Below, piece by piece: positions 33,259 through 44,619 of a stretch of DNA of 64,000 bases. The notes under the pieces are model-generated. The model saw only the letters and a program-made list of their open reading frames with translations, did not search any database and had not been told where the DNA came from. This stretch comes from Argyresthia goedartella (taxonomy: Eukaryota > Arthropoda > Insecta > Lepidoptera > Argyresthiidae), in assembly GCA_949825045.1 (NCBI GenBank), contig OX463812.1, positions 2,898,661-2,962,660 of the forward strand, written 5' to 3'. Made by a program: the position numbers and the translations under genes. How positions within the stretch are numbered: position 1 is the stretch's first letter; each line of letters begins with the position of its first letter.

Positions 33259-34014
33259 AAATATCGGCGGTATCTTTTGATTGTGTTGACCTAAAAGTTT
33301 GATTTTTTCACAACCAACCACAGACTTGAATAATCGATATTAATGTCAACTTGATCCCTCCATGCATAGACGGACATACAGACTTATAGGCAAACCGATT
33401 GAAATTTATATAAGAACTTGTTCGATACATTTATTTATTCTATGTTAACTAAAAGTACCCTATAGTTTTTGATCCAGCCATTTTAGCAAAATATATCGCA
33501 GTATCTTTTGGTTGCATCGACCTATAAGTTTGGTTTTTTCTCAACTCTAACATATTGTGGACTTGAGTAATCGATATTCATTTCAACTAGAAATCTTTAT
33601 GCGTTTCTGAGAAAATGGGACTTGAAAGACGGACAGACAGACATACCTAAAAACACTGAATAAACCAAAATAATAATAAGTATTGTAACAACAAAATAAC
33701 GAATGATAGTTGACCAAAAAACAATCACCGTTGTAAAATAACGAATGAATGTTGCCAGAAAAGAATATCTTCGTATATTAACTCGTAAGGGTGCTGCTTC
33801 ACTAATGACGATCTTTTGAAAAGAAGCAAAGAACTAATGAACAAATCGTTTGTCTTATAAAAAGGAAAATTCAATTACTTTCTTCTTTGAAAATAAAACT
33901 ATTGTGAACAAAGTGGACACAGAAAATGTTCTGGCTGGTTCGCTCGTTGATATTGTTAAAACAACCGATTTGTAAAAGATCGCAGGGAAGTATAAATATA
34001 AATGTATTAATTAA
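33259..34014. repeat. Intron sequence with two diverged copies of a short repeat
   Basis: TCGGCGGTATCTTTTGATTG...GACCTAAAAGTTTGATTTTTTC (33261-33310) recurs as CGCAGTATCTTTTGGTTGCA...GACCTATAAGTTTGGTTTTTTC (33488-33542), each followed by similar text to ATCGATATTAAT / ATCGATATTCAT. This is a duplication of about 230 bp spacing. No gene. Confidence 0.6.
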
Positions 34015-34235
34015 TGTTCCCGCCGAGGGGCGCAGGCCTTTAACCGGATCCGGGTAAGATTGATCCTTACTCCACCATGCTGGCACAATGCTGGTTGATG
34101 AGGGGTGTCGAGCTAGTGTCCTACCCGACTGTCAGAAGTTTTTCAAGCTGCCCTATTAGGCACACTCACTTTGCGCTCTTTACGACTACTACCACAGAGA
34201 GGCAGTAGTAGCCAGGACCCACGGCTTGTCATCAG
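34015..34235 (+). repeat. Family C dispersed repeat
   Basis: CCGCCGAGGGGCGCAGGCC, GGATCCGGGTAAGATTGATCC, GGTTGATGAGGGGTG and AGTAGTAGCCAGGACCCACGG match the order at 52733-52935. Non-coding. Confidence 0.75.
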
Positions 34236-34395
34236 AAATACGGAAGCGCCCGAAACAAATGCCCATTGAAATGGGACACCCATCATGTTTCCATCCCGGC
34301 CGGAAGTTGCTTAACCCCCACTAACGACCATTGTATAAAATCGTGCGAGTTGAACTTGCACACGAAAGGTGTATAGAAAAACAACATTGTATTAG

Positions 34396-35008
34396 AAAAA
34401 CCGGTCAAGTGCGAGTCGAACTCGCGCACGAAGGGTTTCGTACCACCGTAAAATGGTAGGGATGGTGTGGAGTGAATAGTTTTGATTTTACATAGCAAAA
34501 TGTTGTTTACAAAGTTATTGGTACGGCTACTTTCACACTCTATCACGTAACCAGGTGCATTTATAAGTTTGTATGTGGTATTGAAAGAATTGTTTTATGG
34601 GAGCCTCTTAGATATTAATTTTATTCTGTTTGTTAGTATTTTTGTAATAGCGGCATCAGAAAAACATCATCTGTGAAAATTTCAACTGTCTAACTATCAC
34701 GGTTCATGAGATACAGCCTGGTGACAGACCGACGGACGGATGGACAGCGGAGGCTTAGTAATAGGGTCCCGTTTGGCACCCTTCGGGAACGGAACCCTAG
34801 AAACCGTAAAATAACATGTCTCTTGTATGGGGACCCCCTTCGAATAAAAAAAAAAACATTATTTGTTGTTGTAGCGGCAACAGGAATACACATTCTTTGG
34901 AATTCTACTACCTAATCTACCTTTTACGGTTCATGAGATGTAGCCCGCTGACAGACAGACAGACGGACAGCGGTCCCGTTTGGGACCATTCAGGTAAGGA
35001 ACCCTAAA
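34396..35008 (-). repeat. Family A: one near-complete and one partial copy
   Basis: 34396-34802 is a reversed full family A copy (CCGGTCAAGTGCGAGTCG to TTCGGGAACGGAACCCTAG). 34803-35008 is a second, reversed 5' part with GACAGACAGACAGACGGACAG. They lie head to tail. Confidence 0.85.
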
Positions 35009-36301
35009 AAAAATACTTTATAATGTGTCTGGACTGGAGTCTAATGAAATCAACGTTGAATCTCCTAAAACACCATTCAGAACAACAGTGCCTGTTCCTA
35101 GTACAAAGAAAGCACCGCCATAGTACTGTCTAGCACTAGAAATAAGACTGCAACACCAATACCTTGTAAGCATTCGTTCAAGATAAACTTGCTCATCGTG
35201 GTTCGATTTTAGACCCTGCGTAGCACGGAATGGGAATTGTGGAAAGTGAAATAAACTTGTACCTTACCTAGAACGTAGATGGAGAGTGATTGGGATGAGA
35301 CAGCATGGAACAGAGAGCAATGGAGCCTTTTAGTTGCTGCAACAGCTATTGGACAGCTGAATAGAACGAGTTAGTGCTAGTTTCACTGCTATATATAAAA
35401 CTGCTAAACTAGTAAAGAATATGGGTTAGAGGAGCTTCTAGAAATCTGCTTTTTAATTTGTAACTTCCAAAATGAGAAGTGATGTGACAGATAACTTAAA
35501 ACTTCATAAAATCCACTTTTTAAACACTAGGGATGTTAAACCAAAACAATCGGAGTGAATCGACATTGTTCTTACAGTTGAACTAATATTTATAAGAGTT
35601 AATTGTCAATTCACAAACGTTTAAAGAGTGTATCGATTCGTTTGATTAATCGATGTTATTAACAACAGGTTAAGACTGAACCTTCAAGCACCATGTTATC
35701 GTTTTCATTAGGTAATCATTAAGATAAGGTAAGTATTTAATCGCACATTAAATATGTCCTATTTGCACACCAAAAATGTTATACAAAAAACACTTTTTAT
35801 ATTTTGTAAAGAAGATGGATTAGATAAGCTTCTACCTATAGAAATCTGCTTTGTAACTTCTAAAATGATGTGATGTTCATTATTTTTATATGTTACTCAA
35901 CAGTGTTGCTACATTTTGGGGCTTAGAACAAAATAATAAACTGCTGTACAACACTTGCTTACGTACAAAAATGTATAAGATTTGGCGTTTGTTTTTATGT
36001 TAAGCTCAGTGTAACATTTTATGTAACTACACACTGCTTTCTGTAAAACAACAAGTGGCTTGTCTCAGCTGAACATATTAACTTATTTGACAAAGACACA
36101 TATCGGTGTTTGCATATCGATTTTTTATTTTATAAAGTTAGTCATACATACATCAACAATTGAAAACCAATTAATAAGGTGGACTAACCTCCGAATGTGT
36201 TTACATTTTTTTCTTCAATATATATTATTGTATATGCCTGTTATTCAGGTGACAGTTTGATTATCTTTAGGCGACAGCCTTAATTTTTATAAAACAATGA
36301 A
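35009..36301. other. Intron sequence, no gene recognised
   Basis: AT-rich. A block near 35435-35500 (AAATCTGCTTTTTAATTTGTAACTTCCAAAATGA) recurs at 35838-35870. No domain-bearing frame. Confidence 0.4.
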
Positions 36302-36420
36302 GGACTTTAAAATGTTTTCCTCAAAACCCGTAATTTTTGTACATGTAACGACTTTAAAATGTGGTTCCCAAAACCCTTAACTTTTGTATATTTACTAAAG
36401 ACTTTAAATATTTTCTCAAA
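36302..36420. repeat. Short degenerate tandem repeat
   Basis: Two and a half units of about 55 bp: GACTTTAAAATGTTTTCCTC..., GACTTTAAAATGTGGTTCCC..., GACTTTAAATATTTTCTC. Confidence 0.75.
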
Positions 36421-37491
36421 TCAAAGCCCAATCTACCCACCTTTTTTCTTACGACGCTGCAGAGGCATAGTTGCGCCTAGTTTAAACTGTATGTCAACAC
36501 TCTATTCCGCGTGACAGGGACCTAACCCATTGCCACCATGTTTTCATCAAATAAACATAGACCTTTTACCGTATAGACTGGCAGGGGCACAGTGGCTCCC
36601 ACGTTTAGCCAGTTATTCAATCAGGGCTGTCGCGTGACCCCTTCGCTAGGGTAAGGAGACCCTCGGTACAATGGATTTTTCATAGGTTTTGGTTACAAAT
36701 TCATGATGCATTTCAAACGGGGCTGAGAGTGAAAAGCTTGGCCGCTAGTGGCGCTGGTTATAGCGTGAGGAATGCCAACAAGACCTCATTCTTTTTTAAG
36801 TCTATAAGTTTAGTCAGCTACTTCATACTTATTTACATTAATCGACAGTGGCGCCCTCGGCAGCCTTCATTCAGTTTTCATCATCACGGTAAATAAAGAG
36901 GACGAGCCGCCCGCCGACGCAAAACGTAATGTGTTTTACTTCCCTTTATCTCTCTCCCTCTTGTCTCGATTTAATAAACTCTTCGGCGCCCGAAATCTCG
37001 GAATTTAAATAATATTATAATTATTCAACGAAAAAACTTGCTGTACAAAGTTTGTGAGAGCCAGTTAATTGAAATTGAGAGGCTCCTTTGTGATTGAGTT
37101 TACAGTTGATTGACGTCGCCGATGCGGTAAGGGCTTTTGCTTAGTCGGCACGTCAAGATAGATAGACAGATATTTGGAACTTACGCAATTTCTGTGCAAT
37201 ATTAGAGATTTCTTCTTTGACATGGTGAGGTGCATTTACAAGGTATGGGCATTTTTACGAAAAATACGTCTATATACATTTAATTTAATTACTCATTTTG
37301 TCAACACTTCCATGAAAAGTGTAATATTTTTAGGATTGTTGGGATATTTGAGTCTTAACAAATATCTAATGTTTCTTTATAACTTTAAATACCTACCAAT
37401 GTTTAATAGTGAAAATTAAAACCGACAAAATAGTAGTTCCATACTGTCCGAAAAAGAGAAACAGTTTTATGTGAGCGAAATACCCACCTTC
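36421..37491. other. Intron sequence with a possible LTR remnant
   Basis: Around 36885-37010 GTAAATAAAGAGGACGAGCC, a pyrimidine-rich stretch, AATAAACTC and GGCGCCCGAAATCTCGG resemble an LTR end followed by a primer-binding-site-like GGCGCCCGAA. No partner LTR or coding part was found. The rest is featureless. Confidence 0.3.
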
Positions 37492-37742
37492 TTAGGGTTC
37501 CGTAACCGAAGGGGACCCTATTACTTAGCCTCCGCTGTCCGTCTGTCACCAGGCTGTATCTCATGAACCGTGATAGTTAGACAGTTTAAATTTTCACGGA
37601 TGATGTATTTCTGTTGCCGCTATAACAAAACATACTAAAAAACAGCTAAAATAAATATTTGAAGGGCTCCCATACTGGTAAGGCATCCCGTAATGGTACG
37701 GAACCCTTCATGCGCGAGTCCGACTCGCACTTGGCCATTTTT
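37492..37742 (+). repeat. Family A, short full copy
   Basis: Complete from TAGGGTTCCGTAACCGAAGG to CGACTCGCACTTGGCCATTT, with an internal deletion compared with 24635-25032. Confidence 0.85.
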
Positions 37743-39431
37743 TTATTGCCTATGGTATTCAGTGTGTTTTAATTCGGTAAATTATTATGTCTAATTTATG
37801 TTTTTTTCAGTAAAACTTACCCTGTTACATATAAAATAAACAGGATATTTAATTAAAAGTTTTGTCCGGCAAAATCATAAGTCCTGACATGGTCAGGTTT
37901 AGCTACGGTAGTTATAGCTAGATTTAATTAAATTCTAGTTAACTGGGGATCATATTCGTAAGCTGGCAATATTTAGAACATAGAAAACATTAATTTGACG
38001 CCATTTAGCTGTCAGTTTCCAAAAAAATAAATCGAGAGGAAGTCGTCGGGTGCGTGTCAAGTTTTGACTTTTTTTTGTCAGAAATTGTTACGTAGTTTTA
38101 TAAAAAGCTTTGATATTGATTGCCTCTGATTCAGGTGAATCATGGTCTAGTTAGTGGTCAACGTTGTGAAAAAATAATAAAACGTAATTTTGATAAAGGT
38201 AGCCTAACCGTTACGTCAGTTTCGTTACATTTTTGCTTCGTAACCTGACAGAAAATGTAATGAAACTGGCACCATTAAGTTAGTGGCATACTCAGCTAAG
38301 AAAACTTGAAACTGAAATAAAATAAGTGAATACTTAATAAAAAAATTGTAAAAATTTTCTTCAGTAAAAAAATGTTATGAAAATTATAAAAGATTATTAT
38401 TTAAAACAAAAATAAATAAAATTGATAAGACTGATTTAAAATTTTCATATACTTTAGTGATCTATGATAAATTACCTACTTAAGGTAAACATCGCCGTTT
38501 TTATGCAAAATTTAGTTAGGGCTTGGTGTGCCTATAGATATCCATTTCGTTACAGTTATGTCAGTAAAGTTTTTGTTCCTGAAATTCTTATCAAATTTGC
38601 ATTTTTTTCAATATTTTCTAGGAAACAAATCCCATTTTCTCATGATAACAGTAATTTAATTTAACACTTTTAGTTTTAATAACTTTTCTTACATAAACAA
38701 TAATCAGCAAAGGACCTAACGTGAATCAACAAGTTCCGATTAACACCAATAGTAACGAAACGCCTTATTCTGATCAAATTGATAAAAAAATTGTTCCTGA
38801 ACGTGAGTAGTTTAGTCTTATTTTAATTTATTTTTTCTGTTTATTGGCTTAAGTAATTAAAAATACTTTAAATAGTATAAATCCATTTTTATTCAATAAC
38901 AAACCAATTAATTCGTAACGAAACTGTCCTGGCTAAGGGCCCAAACTCTTGATTTTATCATTTTTCATAAGGAAATCTTAGTCAAGGTTCTGATATTTTA
39001 TAAATTTATTATAATTCAATATACTGGATGTCTTTTGATACCAAAAAAGTACCACAATTTTGAAAATAAATAAATTTGACTCGCAAAGCTCACGTAGGTC
39101 ATTCTAGGTAGAAATGCTCTATCTATAAAATATATCATTGTGACCTGGTGGTTCGACTGCTTTGTCCGACTGATCTATTCAGCAGGACATTTTATCCAGT
39201 TGGAAGTCAAACCTATTTATTCATTTAGAAAGGACACTCCAACAATGCTACACCTATCATTGACACTCATGTACACAGTACAGCTTCATGAGACAAAGTA
39301 CTGCACTATATAGGTATTCTAATCCGCCTTTGTTTTTGGGCTAGCCCTCTATCAACATGGAGTATTGAAAAGCTGACTAAACTGTTCACCTCATATGGAA
39401 AACGTTGTGACGCTAGTTTGTTCATATGTTG
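37743..39431. other. Intron sequence, no gene recognised
   Basis: AT-rich. An imperfect inverted repeat at about 38216-38266 (CAGTTTCGTTACATTTTT versus AAAATGTAATGAAACTG) is visible, and CGTAACGAAACTG recurs near 38920. A dispersed block near 39350-39390 also occurs at 20475-20500. Confidence 0.4.
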
Positions 39432-39505
39432 CAGAAGGGTGTCGAACCCAGAACCCCTGGCTTTGGAGGCCGAACATCGACTAAGCCCCAGAGGTCGTAT
39501 TTAAT
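39432..39505 (-). mobile_element. tRNA-like SINE head
   Basis: Reversed tRNA-like sequence: GTGTCGAACCCAGAACCCC (reverse B-box) and CATCGACTAAGCCCCAGAGG. Part of a decayed SINE; no intact tRNA fold was confirmed. Confidence 0.5.
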
Positions 39506-39841
39506 CATTTTACCCGCAGTTCCGATGAAAGATGGGAGTTTGCCGTTATCGGCAGTCGATCGACACGCCGCCGCTTTGAATGTGCCACAATTTATCAAAC
39601 GTAAACTAATTTCGTTGATGTGCTCCAAATTGAACATTTATTTTATATGTTTTAACATTTGGCCTGTCTCAACCACAAAATGGGACCACCTCTGCAGTAT
39701 GATCTACCAATCGAAACAAGAGTCATCAAAATCGATACATAATAGACGGAATAATCGCGTAACAAACATTAAAAAAAACAGTAGAATTGAGACCCTCCTC
39801 CATTTTGAAGTCAGTTGAAAAAGGACTTCTTACATTGTCGA
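39506..39841. other. Intron sequence, no gene recognised
   Basis: A 130-codon frame (39426-39818) begins in the SINE head and shows no domain; not supported as a gene. Confidence 0.4.
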
Positions 39842-40099
39842 CGACCCGAATGGCCGAGTCGGCAGTGACCCTGCCTACGAAGCCAAGGGTCCCGGGTTCG
39901 AGTCCCGGTGGGGGCAAATATTTGTTTGACGAGAACGGATGTTTGTACCCTAGTCATGGTTGTTTATCTATCTTAGTATAATATATATATCTATACTGGT
40001 ATGTGTATCGTTGTCTAGTACCCAAGATACAGGGAACCCTAGTTTGGGGCTAGATCAATGTGTGTCAATAGTGTCCAAAGTGTATTATTATAATGTAAT
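39842..40099 (+). mobile_element. tRNA-derived SINE-1 copy
   Basis: Nearly identical to 26353-26607 in the head (GACCCGAATGGCCGAGTCGG) and body, ending GTCCAAAGTGTATTATTATAA. Confidence 0.92.
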
Positions 40100-41099
40100 A
40101 TTATAATAAGTATTGTTTATGCAAACACAAGCAAGGGGAGGATAGCACTTGATTATTCCACCTTACCTACCGCTAACCCTTCAAGGATTAAATATGGCCA
40201 GCGCCAGGGGGCGCGAACAAACAAATGCATCTTTAGCTTCAATTCTAGGCTAAACTAGACAACATAAAAATATAGGATAAATATATGTTATAAAAGGTAT
40301 ACTAGAGATAAGAATGGACTTTTAAAATTACCGGGTATATGTTATATTTAATACTTAAAAATATTTTTCGCAATGCATTATTATTCAACTAAATGAACAA
40401 GCGCTCGGAGACGAAATCAGTTTCCTATATAAAACTTACACGCAAAAATAGGTAAAAAAAGGGATTTTTTTTAGTTATTATTTTATTTTTAATGTTATTA
40501 TTACAGGAGTTTAGTAATATTTTCTATAATTTTCTTGTTCTCGGAGCTCGGGCTGCCCCGCGAGGCTGCGCGGGAGCATGCGTCAGTCTGCTTCGACGCG
40601 ATGCGACGGGTATTTGTTTTCTTTGTCTAATTCTCAATGCCATTGGCCCTTGTTCAGCCCTTAAGGCACGTCGTCGCCGTAACTTTAATGTACGAGAATA
40701 CGTCTAACCAAAATCAAGGCCCAGCCGCCCTCGTGACTTGCAAGAACTGTACGCAAAAAGCACTACCATCGCACTTATCGAATAAACCTTAACGCTAAAG
40801 CAACAAGACTCACGATAGCAAGGAAAGGTCGCGTATCAAACCTTTACATGGAGGAAGAAGTTCTAGCGCCGCCGGTAGCACTTCAATATAATCGAATTCT
40901 AAGCGTCCTCCAACCATGTTTGTGCGGGTTTCTAATTAGGGCAAAAAGGGAAAGTGGATAAGAATAATACGTGTTCAATTAATTCTGAAGCAGAGTTATC
41001 GCGAAAACGGAGGATCGGATCACTTAATGAAGTGGGCGCAACTGTCTGTGATATACTTTGTGGGGAAGGGCGTAAAGCTGTGCAATAACTTAGTGTAGT
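40100..41099. other. Intron sequence, no gene recognised
   Basis: A GC-rich patch at 40540-40615 lies in a 71-codon frame without domain. Otherwise nothing recognised. Confidence 0.4.
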
Positions 41100-41206
41100 A
41101 TGATGTGAGTAGTGTACTCAGATCACACTTAGGCCCGATAATCAGGTAATAAAGACATGCAAGGCTTCAACAAAATTCTTAACCTGGGAACTGACTAAGT
41201 TAGATG

Positions 41207-41312
41207 GCTAAAGTTGACCATTCCGTTTTGTCCATTGTATGCAACTCATATTAAAATCGCCTACAATAACAAATCTATCCTGATTATTATGAGTCATAAA
41301 TAAGCGATAGTT
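41207..41312 (-). pseudogene. LINE endonuclease relic
   Basis: The minus strand reads FMTHNNQDRFVIVGDFN, where VGDFN is the conserved metal-binding motif of APE-type LINE endonucleases, then NMSCIQWTKRNG. Weak similarity continues to about 41100. The LINE at 41344-41968 is inserted next to it. Confidence 0.7.
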
Positions 41313-41343
41313 TAATATGGCAACAAATATAATGACCACCAAA

Positions 41344-41968
41344 ATATTTTTTTCCTACTCAAAATGGCTAAATGATTACTTTAGATTTAAATCCTATTTC
41401 AATGACTGCTCTCAAAACAGAGGCATCTGGTACAGAACCGTTGTAGACGTACCACCTCGCGTACCTTGGTTTGCCTCACGAAGCTTCAACAGAAGAGAAC
41501 TAGTTCTCTGCTTCCGAACCCGAACTTACCACATCCCACTTAACAAATTTAGTTTCATTATGAATAAAAGAGACGACCCTAATTGTACCCGATGTGAGAG
41601 GGAGGAGGACCTCCTTCACTTAGTTCTCGAGTGTAAAATAAATGAACAACCAAGGCTGGACCTCCTCGAAGAAACTCGGTGCTCTGAGGGGGATCTTCTC
41701 TTCCTTTTCCATCGAATTCTAAGCTCAGAGTTCACTGTCGAGTATAGTAACAGATTCTTAAGTTTCTTGATAACCTCTTTGAATCTGAGATGGGAACACT
41801 ACAAAATACTTATGTAACTAACCAATGTTAGATTTATTTAATGTTATTTTCTTTTGTTAAAGTAATACTGTAAGCACTGTAACTTTGTTAATTATTTTTA
41901 AGCTGACTTAATCATAAGATGTATGGCTTATAAAATAAATAAGATTAAAAAAAAAAAAAAAAATGGCT
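41344..41968 (+). pseudogene. 5'-truncated LINE with CCHC-like finger, poly(A) and 13 bp target duplication
   Basis: Encodes the C-terminal domain of a LINE ORF2: RTYHIPLNKFSFIMNKRDDP, then CTRCEREEDLLHLVLEC, the CxxC...H...C finger after the RNase H region of I/Nimb/R1-type LINEs. The frame ends with a stop at 41815-41817, followed by about 120 bp of 3' UTR with AATAAATAAG and an A run of about 17 (41948-41964). ATGACCACCAAAA occurs before (41331-41343) and after (41969-41981) the element, read as its target duplication. Clade assignment is approximate. Confidence 0.85.
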
Positions 41969-42001
41969 AAATGACCACCAAAAGTTGCAGAAAATATCAG
42001 G

Positions 42002-42260
42002 GCAAAATACTGCGGTAGCTTAGGTGAAGGGTAAAGGGGGTGAGCGAAGCGAAGCCCCCTTTATCCTTCGTGTTAGGTTGAACATGTAAGAATAAAAAAA
42101 AAAAATTCTTAAAACATAAACTTAAGTACACAAAACATAAAAAGAAGTTTGGTGATCATTTATCCAAACACAATTTGGTGGATATCCATCCATTTTGGCA
42201 GTAATTTCAAATTTATTGATAGTACATTTTAGAATTTTTTGGTAATCGTTAAAACACAAG
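42002..42260. mobile_element. Module-M repeat copy
   Basis: GCGGTAGCTTAGGTGAAGGG, GGTGAGCGAAGCGAAGCCCC, CCTTCGTGTTAGGTTGAAC, TGGTGATCATTTATCC and GGTAATCGTTAAAACACAAG occur in the same order as 9000-9310. Confidence 0.7.
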
Positions 42261-42584
42261 CCGTTTATTATCTGATACTTTCAAGTAAACATTGACATTC
42301 TATTTAGAATATTAAGGGGTTGGGGATAGTTTCTCACATCCGCAGAAAATACTTGGATCCCACAGCCCTGCACGGACTCTGGGTAGTGCTTACGAGCAAC
42401 ACATTAAAGGTTCAAAAACTTTTTTGTATGCGAGGCTGGCCTAGCGACGACCATATATTTTCGGGAAAGTCCTAAGCGTGAGTTTTCGAGATACCATGTA
42501 AAAATCCTATATATCAAAAGATCCGAACTTAATTCCCCTCCACCCAAATAACTATAATTTTTGTGGTACAATATTTTCTACGAC
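42261..42584. other. Intron sequence, no feature recognised
   Basis: Nothing recognised. Confidence 0.4.
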
Positions 42585-42660
42585 TGTCTCCGTGATCTAA
42601 TGGTTAGGAGCGTTAGGTTCTTGGCCAAGTAGTCGTAGGTTCGATTCGTATGAGGAAAAA
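42585..42660 (+). mobile_element. tRNA-like SINE head
   Basis: GTCTCCGTGATCTAATGGTTAG (A-box-like) and GTAGGTTCGATTCGTATG (B-box-like), spaced as in a tRNA. No run of T and no clear acceptor stem closure, so I read it as a decayed SINE. Confidence 0.55.
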
Positions 42661-42857
42661 TACAGACTTATAGATTGCTACGTCGTCCTTATAACTAATA
42701 AGTACTTTCTATTATTTTTAGGTGGTTGTACCTACCGATACTATAGGTGTATTTAAGTGAAAGTGGAATACGATAAACTTCTGAGATAAACAGGATCTTT
42801 TACATAGATTCATTGGAAAACCATGCGCTTTAGGATTTGTAATATAACATTACTGTA

Positions 42858-43157
42858 GCTGTAGCGTACTGCTTACTATATGACGCGTTAGTTGATAAAC
42901 TAACGGTTAAAACCGTTAAATAGTAAACTGGTTTAAACTTGAATTGTAAACCAGGGCAAACACTGCGGTAGCCTTAGGTCAAGACTAGAGGGGGCAAATG
43001 CAGCGAAGCGCCCGAATAGTCTTCGTGTTAGGTTGACATGTAAGAACAACACAAACGTAAATTCTAAGCCCCGTCGGTCTGGTTTACTACCTGTCGTTAG
43101 TTGATCAACTAACGCGTTAGTTGATCAACTAACGGTTTTGACTATCTTACGGTGACA
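42858..43157. mobile_element. MITE, GTTAGTTGATCAACTAACG family, copy 3 (left end missing)
   Basis: Starts inside the element at GCGTACTGCTTACTATATGACG and keeps the right TIR ATCTTACGGTGACA. Right flank is TATA rather than GATA. Internal palindrome CGTTAGTTGATCAACTAACG and module-M core present. Confidence 0.8.
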
Positions 43158-43736
43158 TATAATCAGGGGTGCTCACACTTTTAGTGTCTGCGATCTACCA
43201 GAAAATATTTTGAAAGCAAGGGATCAACTGAACTACTTTGTAGGTATATATAAAAAATATTTTTTTAATGTACAATGGTTTTAATGCACTTTTAAATTAA
43301 ATCTTTGCACATTCTAGCTGTGACGCAAAGCACTGCATATTATCCGTGTACTTTTCATAGGATGGTGCGAAGTCTCTGAGTACCAAACGCAAGCACGATG
43401 CCAAGTATACGTCAGTCAGTCCCTTGCGATACTTAGATTAAATAATTTTTATTTCTGAAAAAGCAGACTTACCTTTTACTGTAGTAAAAAATAAACCTTC
43501 CTCCCAATTATTATTGAATCGTTTCCTATTTTTCGCCGCACTCATTTTGCGTTAAAAATTAAAAGAATAAGACAAAGTTTCATCTACGCACGACAATTGC
43601 ATCGACGTACTGCGGTGATTAGAATAGCGAAGGAGCAAAATTGAAAATAGACAGCAAGTTCGAACAGAAAAACAAAGTACCTCTGACTATCTCTTTTCCG
43701 CAACAAGACTCAAAATTGCCCGCGGTAAAATAGAAT
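43158..43736. other. Intron sequence, no feature recognised
   Basis: CAGGGGTGCTCACACTTTTAG with 'gcgatctaccag' near 43165-43200 is reminiscent of an old hAT-related repeat, but nothing firm. Confidence 0.35.
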
Positions 43737-44137
43737 GAGTGATGTTATATGATTGTTTATCTACACATGTATCATAAACCCTCTTTACTGTGACCGAAAA
43801 CCACACGTTACGACCAGCATAATGATAAACTTCTTGGTAAAAACTCATTTCTTATCCGAATATTGATTGATCATTATATGTAACAAAATTTCTCATATGA
43901 TGACATTCAAATTTCGAACGCCGACGCCCAACTGCGTGCCGCCCCTAGTTTGTCTGTGAAGTTGGTACTACTGAACAAGCTAAATAACTGCAGAGCAATT
44001 ATCAATGCCACAATGCCGGTCGAACATGCAGTTCCTGAACACATCAAAGAGAGCTTATGATATGTGTGTAGATAAACTAGTGTTTGTAACTGTACATAAT
44101 TAGGCACTATGTAGCAGTCACATAAACTACTACTACT
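43737..44137 (-). mobile_element. MITE-like family B copy
   Basis: Reversed copy of 59894-60290: TTTATCTACACATGTATCATAAACCCTC at one end and AGAGAGCTTATGATATGTGTGTAGATAAA at the other are inverted repeats of about 30 bp. The outer block TAATTAGGCACTATGTAGC follows. Confidence 0.8.
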
Positions 44138-44614
44138 ACTCTGCTAATAGGTGGCGTTGTCTAAGTGATAGTCAATTGTCGCCGCATATCTTTGAATGTT
44201 ACCTTTTATGTAGGATTGAGTACTGCTGAGGCTAATAGACATATTGCTGACAATCGTCTCAAAGAGATTTTGCGATCGACCATATGAGCGTCCCTGATAT
44301 ATTTCGTCAGCATCACGCGTTTTCCCATACAAGATAGCAGAGGCACAAAATTGCGCGCCGTTTAACCACTATTATAATTTTACTTTTTGTGTGACGCGGG
44401 GCCAGCGCGTTGCAGTCGCTCAAGAACTATAATTTGTGATTCCATCTGACTCAATGAGTCACAGATGGATGGACTTACATACATAATCTGATATACTGAT
44501 TTCCTCACAATGTTCTTTACTATTTAAGCGTTCACATAATATAGGTAGATACTTAGAGATCTTACTTATGTCAAAGGGAGCGTATCATCCCCGAAAAGCC
44601 GTAAATGGTAAATT
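44138..44614. other. Intron sequence, no feature recognised
   Basis: No feature recognised. Confidence 0.4.
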
Positions 44615-44619
44615 ACATG

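Noticed and set aside
41317..41817. 166-codon frame as a host gene
   Set aside because: The finger motif, poly(A) tail and target duplication show it is a LINE fragment.
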